Assembly: GCA_018296165.2 (NCBI GenBank)
Contig: JACKQL020000098.1
Coordinates: 109,245-173,244, forward strand
From: Termitomyces sp. T153
Lineage: Eukaryota; Basidiomycota; Agaricomycetes; Agaricales; Lyophyllaceae
Direction of reading: 5' to 3'
DNA: 64,000 nucleotides
Part shown: positions 48,522-57,650 of the stretch, piece by piece
How positions within the stretch are numbered: the stretch's first letter is position 1
Layout: every line of letters starts with the position of its first letter
Position numbers and translations under genes: made by a program
The notes under the pieces: generated by a model
Told to the model about the DNA's origin: nothing
Databases searched by the model: none
Seen by the model: only the letters and a program-made list of their open reading frames with translations

Positions 48522-50575
48522 CTAAGCTTTGAGGTCAGCATCATTGCTAGGGAGCTCCTCCATCTCCCTCTCCTCCCAGTCCTCCTTGCCAACATTTTTC
48601 TCCTGCTGCCAGGCCAAGAATGCCTGACAATTACTCCAATAACCCACCAGCACTACTAACAACCTCTTGGTGACAGAGAACCTAGCTCTTGCCACCAATA
48701 ACTCTGCCCTTGCCACCTCCAACTCCCTCTGAAATTGCTGCTCTACTTCAGCCACCCTCTTGTTGTAATCCATTAGCAACATTGCCAATGTTAATGGTGT
48801 TGGCCAAGCCAGGTCCTCATCTAGCCACTCCAATTTGTTGTTATTGACCTGTCACAGTGGTGTGCTGCTCCAGGTCCCCTAGCAACACTATTAGCAAAAG
48901 AAGATTAGCAAATGAGATCACTTACCCTTCATCTGGTCCTCTTCTCATTCTCACCCTCCTTGTTCTTGTCTTCATCTATGTCTATTGCCTCCACCTCCAC
49001 TTCTTCTTTGCCCTCAACTTTCCCTCTACTAAACACTAGCTCTACCTTAGCAATTGTTGCCAAGGGAGTCTTCTCCCTCATCTCCACATCCTTGGTCTCC
49101 TTCTCTCCCTCCTTGCTAGCAACAGTCCTTGGTTGCTTAGTGCTAGTGATGGATGCTGGACTTGCAGATTGTTTACATGCCAGGGGCATGTTGTCATCAT
49201 TGTTGTGACCACCATCACCTTTCCTGTTGCTACCATTGTCCTTGCTCTCCACCACCTCCTTGCTCTTCTCTTGTCACTTGCTCTTAGCAACCTTGCTACC
49301 TCCAACCATTGACCCATCCTGTGATGTTGGCAGGAGCAAGCTGGAATGCCTGACCTGGATGGGCTCGCCTTCCTTTGCCAACTCTCACTCCCACTCCACA
49401 AATGCCCATGCTTGCCAAACTGAGGCCACCTTTGCCACAATCTTCTTGGCAAACTTCCCACCAGTACTCCTCAACAACTTCCCACTGTGCAAGCAGCTCT
49501 TTCTTGTACTGTTGCAGCAATAGCAGGGCTGGGTACCAGTTGAGTACCAGCAGCCCTCTGGGTCATTCTCAGCCCAGCAGTTGTTGCACTAAGAACAGTT
49601 GTTAGTAAAAAGTATAGCAAAAAAAAGAGCCAGAAGACTTACCACTCCTTGCTCTTGCCTAAATGCTTATTGTTTGGCTAGCAACACTGTTGACTTTCCC
49701 TTCACTTTCTCCAACACAACTCTGGCCCCCATACCCATGTCCACTACTGTTGATGCCTTTTGCCAGCAAAGGAGAGTTGCCAAGTGCTTGTCAGTAAAGC
49801 TATCTTCAACCAGTTCCTGTATTTATATTAGCAAAGATTGCCAAGAATTAGTGAAAGAAAACTTACCTCAAATTCCTCTTCCTGCTCCTCCTCCCTAGCC
49901 TTCCCCTTCTCCTTTCCCTTGCTCTTAGGAGTTGTCACCACTCTTGGCAATGTCACCAATCCCTTAGCAATGCTGCCAGCCACACACTTGGGAGTGGAGG
50001 GCTCAGCCACCCCAATGTTCCCTCAATTTGCACTAACAATGCCCCTGCAACCCTCACTCCACTCCACACACCCATCATCACTGCCAACTTATATGGAGAG
50101 TGCTGGAAGAAGAATTGGTCATCCAGAGATAAGTCCTCAAAAAGCTAACATTACCTTAGTGGTATTGCTAGCACTAGTGACTGCTAGAGCACTTACCATC
50201 ATTCCTGCCACCAAATCTTTCATTAAAAACTCCAACAAAGGGTCAACTAGAGCCTAGCAAAATTGTAAAATTTGTTGCTAATGGAGTAAATGAAAAACTT
50301 ACAAAGTGTACATCAAATTAGCAAATCCAATCTTCTCCTTTGTATTCCTCATAGAGCTGGCAACACTCCTTCTCAACTATTGCCAACTCAGGCCACTCAA
50401 CTCTGCTCCCAGCTGTCTTGAACCAATGCAGCCATGTTTGGAACATGGTGGTCAATGCCAAACAGGGATTTTTCACCAACAAAGCATGGGCCACCAAGAG
50501 CAAACAGTCAACTTGATCCAAGAAAGCATAGGCCATGGTGATCTTGTCAAGCTGGGAAGCAAGATCAGAAGACAT
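48522..50575 (-). pseudogene. antisense accessory gene of element 3 with Cys-rich block
   Basis: Minus strand, opposite to gag-pol, between pol and the 3' LTR. Blocks in order: a helical N-terminal part (50575-50318; LDKITMAYAFLDQVDCLLLV, FQTWLHWFKTAGSRVEWPEL); a basic/acidic linker (50010-49828; KSKGKEKGKAREEEQEEEFE); a Cys-rich block at about 49588-49495 (CNNCWAENDPEGCWY, then PCYCCNSTRKSC) followed in the same frame by GGKFAKKIVAKV and an acidic Lys/Glu-rich stretch to 48929; and a C-terminal coiled coil (48833-48522; EQQFQRELEVARAELLVARA). The spacing of the cysteines suggests a zinc-cluster-like fold, and one extra Cys may be a decayed Arg. Blocks lie in different frames, so it was probably spliced. 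It is now broken by stops. Function unknown. Confidence 0.6.
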
Positions 50576-50749
50576 AGCAATAAGATTGAAATTGTAGAAG
50601 AGGAGAAGGACAAGGGAAGGGACTGGTGATGAAGTCCAGCTGAATTGCTAATTGCTTTTATTCTGACCACTCTAAATGCACAGACCAGGCAAGCAATCAC
50701 AAGACTCTGGATTGACTGAGAACAGTCAAAATTTCAGCATAGGGGAGGA

Positions 50750-51889
50750 TAATAAGACCCACTTATTGCTGAGCACCATTTTCAGCATTTCTAACTGGAC
50801 AGCAGCTGATTAGTTTGACATGGCACAAGTCATGACACTTAGCATGTGAGGCCTAGCCACAAGGTCTGGAACAATGTAGCTTTTGCATGGGATTTTAGTG
50901 ATCACAAGACTTATCAATCACAAGCAATATCATGTGGAGTCTGGACTTTGGGTCTAGAACAACAAGGCTGAGATCTTGCTTAGTGACAATTGCTAGCAAC
51001 TTTCCTGGCAACAACACAGCTTTCCCACCAAATATAGATATATTAACAGTCATGTGATTTCTTACTTATCATTTTTCTTGTTGAGCTTACAAACATACTT
51101 GAATGGTGTTTACACTTCAGGTATTGACATTGGACTTGTTCTTTCCTTGCAATTGATTACCTTTATGCATCACATTGACTTTGCTTATTTTTTTCACTTG
51201 GTTACAGATTAACACCTCATATGTATCATAAACACTTTGGCAGATGCCATCACTAGTGGCAACATTGTTTCTTTTCCTATACTATACTTACAGACAGTAT
51301 AAATACTGCCTGTACATAGACACCTCATCATTGAACTACCATCAAACAAACAGAGCCCAGTTCCCTCTCTCTCTCTCTAAGCTTACCAGCTTGAGATTTT
51401 ACTTTGCCTCTCTCTCTTTCTTGCTTATTATTAATAACAACTTAGTGACAAGTCTAGCTGACTCAATTACAACTTCATGTGGTACCAACTGCAGGTGCCC
51501 TTTGCTTTTATATTGACTGAGTGATGCTAGTGACTATGGCTAGCAACTAGTTTGCATTTGTCTCCCTTCAGTCTCTTTATTGTCACTCTCCCCTTTCTTT
51601 ACCCAATTTCCCTTTCACCACTAATTAGTTCACTTTTGCTTGGTGACTCTTACATCTTTATTTGTTTTCTCTTCTCTCACTAGCAACTCTTCATTACCAT
51701 TTAGTGACTTAGGCTAGTGATAACAGCTATTTCCACTTCACACACACATTGTTCACTCTAGTTCTCTGAGATGGTTACTGACTCACCCTCTATATTAACT
51801 TCCTACTGATAGCTACCCTATCTAGTGACTAGTATCAGGTCCTCTTTTGAGGTTTCCTGCATGGCACTAAGCAGCATAGGAACACATCA
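50750..51889 (+). repeat. element 3 3' LTR
   Basis: 1140 bp, aligned from end to end with 38253-39390 and 45135-46286. It starts TAATAAGACC (TG changed to TA) and ends GAACACATCA. Differences among the three copies are mostly C/T and G/A at former CpG sites. Confidence 0.88.
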
Positions 51890-52440
51890 TTGGTCATCCT
51901 CATGTCTGTTCCTTGCAGCATCTTTGAAATGACCATACTTGCTTAGAAGTATATCCTCAATGACATCTGCAAAAGTAGGGGTAAAGCACTGCATGAATTT
52001 GTGTACTAAGGTACTATTATGCAGCACCTTAGACAGCAGTTTTGCCTCCTCTCCTTTGAACTTTCTGATGAGGGAGTGAATTTCAACCACATTGCTTTGA
52101 CTTAGTTATGCATGTTCCCTACAAATTTGATCAAGATAGGAAACCTGCCCAACATTGTCTACAGCTTCAGAATATAGATCCTTGAGTTCTTTGACAAAGT
52201 CATCCCAAGACTTGCCATCTTCAAAGGAATCAAAACCCCCCCACTCTTTTTCTGTGACTGCATCCACATACTCCACAATCCTCTTATTCTTTTCTTTAGC
52301 AGAGGTAATCCCAGCATGTTCAAACACAAAGTCTCCATTTTCTGCAGAAAGCAAAAGACTTCACTTGGCTGTGTATGCACAAATTTTGGAGCATGACTGC
52401 TTGTAGACAAGGGCATCTTTTGCTTCACAGTTTCACTCAT
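51890..52440 (-). pseudogene. gag 5' part of element 2
   Basis: Minus strand, from about 52440. It opens with MPLSTSSHAPKF and PSEVFCFLQKME, a frame change, then KEWGGFDSFEDGKSWDDFVK, ELKDLYSEAVDNVGQ, YLDQICREHA and, after another break, GHFKDAARNRHEDDQ up to the edge of element 3. This is a retrotransposon gag; it continues at 38252. Confidence 0.8.
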
Positions 52441-53000
52441 TTTGGTGACAACAGGTAAAGTAGGTGATGGTATAGTATTTTGGTTTGAAGGTTGTGAATG
52501 TTGTTTTACTTTCTGAAGACAAAACTTTTGTTTTCATAGTAGAACTTCTGAGTCAGGCAAATGAGACTCTGCACCCTTGCTATTAGCACAAGTGTTTTGT
52601 TTTCTTGCTGAAAAAGCTCTCAAATTTTTAACCTTTGATGTAATAACCTTAGGTGAACCTGGCCAAGAGCCTGGTGGAGCAAAACTAAACATATAGTCTC
52701 TGAAATGGACTCCAAGAAAGGAGACCCAAAAGTGTGTATTAAAAGTGTAATTGAACCCCTTGCAGTGGGCTCCAGATGATGCAAAATGTAATTATTTGGT
52801 TTTATTTGTCTTGGAGACCTAACCAAACAACTGCAAATCAACAAGTTCAAGGGCTCAAGATTCACTCAAAAATCACACAACTTTCATAATAGAATGCAGA
52901 TTGATTTAGATTGATTTTATATAAGTTCATACTAATGGTTCAAACAAATAAAAGGTTCAATTATCAAATAAAACCTAAAAAAATGAAGCTTTATTTGCAT
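52441..53000 (-). repeat. element 2 leader and 5' LTR end
   Basis: 52777-53000 matches the LTR at 31408-31630 nearly base for base. Directly after it (minus strand) is TCTGGAGCCCACTGCAAGGG, a primer-site candidate closely matching the one after the element 3 LTR, so the two elements probably used the same primer tRNA. 52441-52776 is leader without clear coding. Confidence 0.75.
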
Positions 53001-53659
53001 TGTAGGCCTAAGTAATCTGCTTCCTGGAGATTCCAAGCCACATGCCAAACATTGCTTGATGGTCTTGAAATCCCCCCTCCCTTTTATACTGTTCTCCCTG
53101 TGCACAGACCACAAGGCCCCATGTGTGCTCTTGTAATTATTCCAGCCTTTTATTTGACCAATGCTGACAATTTTTGTAGTTCTGCATGCTGGGCAAAGGT
53201 TCAGTCCATCTCCCTTGCTCATTTTCTTTTCTTCTTTCTTCAAATCCCTCTCTAACCTCCCCATCCTCTCTAGATCCAGTCAAGGGTCAAATTCTGTGTG
53301 TGACTTGAGGGAGAGGAAGTGGTTGCTTGGGCTAGAGAGGGCAGGCAAGCACTCTCTTAGTGTTGGTTAGGAAGTAACCAATCTAAGCTAGCACTGCCAC
53401 CTGTAAGGTGAGCCTGGCCATCAGTGCGATCACTGTCTTGATCACTGATATGGATGAATCTTGATTCCTTTACCCATTGTGCTGCTCAGGCATTGTTTTT
53501 AGTGTCTTTTCTAGGATCATTGGTGTATTTGTAAGTCCCCCTTTCTGCCTACTTTGATTTTGCTTACAGTTTTCAGCAAAATTATTATTTTTTATGGGTA
53601 TATTAAGAGGGGACTACTTATTCCATTATTTCTCTTTGGTAAGAGAGACAGCATAACAC
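53001..53659. other. unassigned repeat-block DNA
   Basis: CpG-poor like its surroundings, with no coding frame I can support and no match that I noticed elsewhere in the window. It may be the U3 part of the element 2 LTR or a fragment of another repeat. Confidence 0.3.
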
Positions 53660-53976
53660 TGGCAGAGGGAGATCCAAAGAGAACAAGTCTGGGAAACTCC
53701 CTAAGCCAGGTGTGATGCTTCAGAGGCTTCAGAAGCATGAGAAACAACTGTATAATATGACAGAAAGAAAAGACAAAAGTAATGTGTGAGCAATTGGTCA
53801 GCAGTTACATAAGCCAGTGGCAGTGTAGAAGGGGCAATACTTGTCTGAATTATGCACAGAGAACCAGTGCAGCATAAGGGCTGAAACTGGGACCATTAGA
53901 TAGAAAAAAAGAAGGAGGATCAAAGAAAATGATAAGGAGACAGAAATGAGGACACCCAATGAGGAGTCCCTTGACA
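53660..53976 (-). repeat. family-1 LTR, isolated copy
   Basis: Close match over its length to 23973-24285, starting TGTCAAGGGACT and ending TGCCA on the minus strand. No polypurine tract, leader or clear target duplication is next to it, so it is a solo or broken LTR. Confidence 0.8.
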
Positions 53977-55129
53977 GGCATGGCACTGAGGTCTAAATTG
54001 AATACCAAGACTGGAAGGCCTGGAAGACCCAGACACAGCTTAATGGGTTCTTTACAACTAGACAAAGCTCCATGGCTCTATCAATGGAGGACTCAGATAT
54101 CAAGATTCTAGATGCTAGTGCTCAGTCAAAGAATACCATTGATACACCAGATCTTGCTGTGTAAAACATGGATTAGCCCCAAATCACTATTCAGCAAGAG
54201 AGTGTTGAACTAGATCTTGCTGTGAGAATCTCAGACAGCCTCAGATTACTATCCAGCAAAAGAGTATCAAAGTTCAAATTTCCCTTGCTATGTCAGATCA
54301 GAGCCAGATTTTGAATGAGATGTTAGATGGATTGGATAAGAAAAATGGCCAGGAAAAAGAACTTGATGAGATGGTTAGTGGTGATGCCAAGATTTGAAAT
54401 TGGAAGGAGCTGTGTGAGCAGATCAATACTGATTTCAAGAAACATCAAGTCTCTTTCATTTCCTAGATACATCAGCTGATGGCACTTTGTGGCTTTGAAA
54501 AAGGCTAGAAAAGGGTCAAGCAATTTTGCAGAAGCAGGGACAAGAAAGACTAATTCATGTTTCAGATTTCATTAATCCTGAGGATGGCTGCCTAGTCTAT
54601 TGTGATGCTGATGGTATTGTCATTGAAGAAGCTTGGAAGATTATCTATCCTGGCTCTAATAGTGATGCATGGTAGAATGTTAAACAGCTTCTTGCTCAAA
54701 TGGATCACACCATCCAGGTATTTGAGAAAGTGCACCTAGATTGTGTTGGCCTTTTTGTTTTTAATCAGTCATTAGCACATGCATCTCTCCCATCTTATGC
54801 ACTCAAAGCTTTTGAGATAAACAAATCTGATGGTGGAAGACAGAGGAAACAATGTGATACAGCTATTCCTAACTCAAATCCATATCTGGAGCATCAAGGA
54901 AAAATACAGAAGATGACTCTTCCCAATGGTCAACCAAAAGGCCTTCAGCAAGTACTTGAGGAGCACAAATTTAATCTTCAAAACACCCATGCAAAGTGTT
55001 GAATTGAGAATCATGACTGTTGCATGGCTTATATCCTCACTCATCAAGATGACTTTGCTAACCAAATTCTAGAACTTGAAACCTTGATCAAGAGTTGTGG
55101 GCATGAATGCATTTTCATTTCACTGTAAG
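53977..55129 (+). pseudogene. decayed DDE-type DNA transposase fragment
   Basis: The best part is 54545-55129: HVSDFINPEDGCLVYCDADG, a second block with YPGSNSDAW then TAG, MDHTIQVFEKVHLDCVGLFV, NQSLAHASLPSYALKAFEIN, KSDGGRQRKQCDTAIP, QPKGLQQVLEEHKFN and GHECIFIS. I know this layout as a transposase type common in Agaricomycetes, in which FDQSSAH carries a catalytic Asp; here it reads FNQSLAH. The C-terminal part, where an Asn-Pro-Ile-Glu block is expected, is cut off at 55129. 53977-54544 may be its N-terminal part but is too decayed to say. Confidence 0.65.
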
Positions 55130-55267
55130 TGTCATGACCCACAGCATCATGACACTGGATACTGCTTAATTAGTACCTTGCAACTTGTCAACCAGGCTTG
55201 ACATTGTGGCCTTTTGTCCAGTTGGTTGATCACTTCTATTGCAGGAGTTGTGGTCATCGTAGAATGT
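55130..55267 (+). repeat. short repeat, copy 1
   Basis: Starts TGTCATGACCCACAGCATC and includes CAACTTGTCAACCAGGCTTG and TTCTATTGCAGGAGTTGTGG. It recurs at 55529-55665. It truncates the transposase. Its first 13 bases equal the start of the LTR at 27476. No coding. Confidence 0.7.
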
Positions 55268-55528
55268 CAAGCCTAAAAGATCAAGCATTTAACTTCCTGA
55301 GTTGGCAAAATCCTAGGAGAGGCCAGAATTGTTGCATTGAGATCTCTCTGAACAATTGGCTTACTGACAAGGTGTCAGGGGGCCTACTATTGAAATGAGC
55401 AGGTGCCAGAGCCTTGACTAGAGACTGAAAGTCCCTGTATTTCCCAGTTGAGCAGCTAGTGGGCAGCCAGAAGGGGCCAATGGTACTTTTACAGGCATCT
55501 CAAGGGCTCAATGCTAAAGAGAGAGCAC
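55268..55528. other. unassigned DNA between two short repeats
   Basis: 261 bp, CpG-poor, no coding frame and no recognised repeat. Confidence 0.3.
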
Positions 55529-55665
55529 TATCATGACCCACAGCATCATGACACTGGATACTGCTTAGATAGTACCTGCAACTTGTCAACCAGGCTTGAC
55601 ATTGTGGCCTTTTTGTCCAGTTGGTTGATCACTTCTATTGCAGGAGTTGTGGCCATCACAAAAGA
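55529..55665 (+). repeat. short repeat, copy 2
   Basis: Second copy of the unit at 55130-55267, directly before the LTR at 55666. The pair could be the two halves of a broken small element. Confidence 0.65.
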
Positions 55666-56710
55666 TGTCACAACCTGTTCCTAGGCCTCCAGACCTCTCC
55701 CCAGCAGCCCTACACCTCTCCAGAGTACCCATCAACACTCCCTCAACCCACCCCAATCTTTGTTCACCCATGGCATCTGCCCTGGCTAACTCTGATACTT
55801 CTCTGGAAAATCCCAACAGCCCCATGGCTAACTCTGATGCATTCCCTGCAGGCCCCAGCACTTCTCCTTTCCCTTCTAAACCCCTGGAACCCTCCCACAC
55901 TGCTTTTGACACCAGCATACATCACTGATCTGTCACTCTGACTTACCCAACCAGGTCTAGAACATCATGACAACTCCAAGGCAGCCCACACTCCCATCTG
56001 ATTCCATCAGTATAGCACTGCAGCCTGCCCCCTGATCATAACCAACATCCATCAACTCTATGCAGCCCCAATGAGCTCCACTACCAAACCTGCTATCCCC
56101 AGAGGAGTTCCAGTAGCTAGTATATAAGTTGTAGAGTAATATCCTTTACTCTAGTCTTGATATTACCTATGTGCTGTTGATTGTTTCTTTGTGTTTCATG
56201 TCTCCTTGTTATGTTTTCTCTTATTTCAGTCTCCCAGTCTTGTCTTGTCTCTATTTCCATCTATTGTCTTGTTACTATCTTGTATCTCTGCTTCAATCTA
56301 TTTTCATTCTCATCTCAATCTCATTCCAATTCCATCTTGTCTCACTTGTCTCTATTTCCTTTATTATGCCTAAGCCCCCTTCAACTCTAATGCTGTTACA
56401 AACTCTGCACTTACAATCACAACTCTCAAACATTCATAACCAACTCCAGACCTTGCTTTATGCTCAGCTCCAAAACCCATCAACATCCATTGATCCCCCA
56501 TCAAACTCCAGCCCTGCTCCTATCACTTGCATAGCCTCTGTTTGCCCCACACCTTCAATACTCACCTCCAGACTTGTACCTGGATCTTCTCCAACACCCA
56601 ACCCTTCCTTGTCCCTTATCTTAGACTTCCCCAGACCACTTTGGACTTGCTTGGACCACTTCCTTTGGCTTACCCTCACAAGTATCTGAAGTCCAGACCC
56701 TCCAGAATGC
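55666..56710 (+). repeat. family-3 LTR, old truncated copy
   Basis: Starts TGTCACAACCTGTTCC and has TATATAAGTTGTAGAG near 56122. It ends abruptly at CCAGAATGC, where other copies continue for roughly another hundred bases. The cut is exactly where the next family-3 LTR begins. CpG is nearly absent. Confidence 0.82.
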
Positions 56711-57618
56711 TGTCACAATCTGCTCCCTAGACCCCGACACCACCCCCAGCCCTCCCAATGCTCCGCCAAACTCCCCAACCCTTGCCCACCCTCTGTGCCC
56801 ACTTTGGGCAACTCCGACACTTCCTTGGCAGACCCCAACAGCTCCTTGATCAACTCCAACGCCTTCTCTGCAGCAGTTGATGCATCCCCTGAATTCCCCT
56901 GGACTCCCAAGGCTTCCCCCAACCCCAGAACAATCCGCTTTCCAACTGATCCCATCAGAATGTCACCGTGGCCCACTCCAAGATCACACCCAACAACCGT
57001 TGACTCTGCACAGTTCCGTCAAGCCTGCCACCATATCCTCTGCCCTCCGGAGCTGCCCAGTAGTAGGTATATAAGTCATAGAGTAACTTCTAGTACTTTA
57101 GTCTTGATATTGCATTTACTGGTTTTCTATGTCTTGTCTTTCGCCTCGTCACTGTCTCTATTTTTAGTTTCAAATCTATCTCTGTTCTCTGTCTTGTCTC
57201 GACTGTGTATAGTTCCTCTTCCTAAGTTCCTTTCATCTCCCACAACAGTACGAACTCTGTGCACGCACTACAACCCAAACATTCCTACAACAACCCTGGA
57301 CCTCACTCCCTGCTTGGTCCAGGAACCCCTCACGTCAAACTCCGGCTCCGCCCCCATCAACCGTGAAGCCTCCGCTTACCCCACATTCTATTTGCGCACC
57401 CACGAACTTGTTCCGGTGCCCGTCCAGATTCAACGACTAGTATACTTGGTCTTAGACACCCTTGAACCACTCCAGACTTGCTCAGACCGCCCCCTAGCTC
57501 CCCCTTGCAAGTCCCTCCGCACTAATACCGGACGCTTGGTTATAAGCACAGGACATTGCGTCCACCTAGTAAGGACTCGCCAGTGTAGCTGAGCCCCCAT
57601 CATCAGCAGAACCTGACA
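56711..57618 (+). repeat. family-3 5' LTR of the young element
   Basis: 908 bp, TGTCACAATCTG to AACCTGACA, with inverted TGTCA/TGACA termini and a TATATAAGTC box near 57068. CpG is frequent. Open frames inside (for example 56795-57592) are by-products of LTR sequence. The 3' LTR would lie beyond the window. Confidence 0.87.
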
Positions 57619-57650
57619 TAATATCAAGACTCCCCCTTACCCCATTCTCA

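Larger units (their letters stand above)
38253..51889 (+). mobile_element. element 3: complete Ty3/Gypsy element nested in element 2
   Basis: 5' LTR 38253-39390, 3' LTR 50750-51889, internal gag, protease, RT, RNase H and integrase on the plus strand, and an antisense gene before the 3' LTR. A purine tract AGGGGAGGA at 50741-50749 abuts the 3' LTR. A putative primer site (TTCTGGAGCCCAC) follows the 5' LTR. Flanks are TTAG on the left and TTGG on the right, a 4-bp target duplication with one transition. An additional solo LTR (45135-46286) lies inside. All coding frames are broken, so it is not autonomous. Confidence 0.88.

Noticed and set aside
23973..56710. Ascomycete-type RIP as the cause of decay
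   Set aside because: The changes seen between copies are in CpG context (TG in one, CA in the other). I did not see the TpA-rich pattern expected from CpA-directed RIP. A formal index was not computed.
56795..57592. 265-residue open frame as a host gene
   Set aside because: It lies wholly inside a family-3 LTR with TATA box and inverted LTR ends, and the other two LTR copies do not keep it open.
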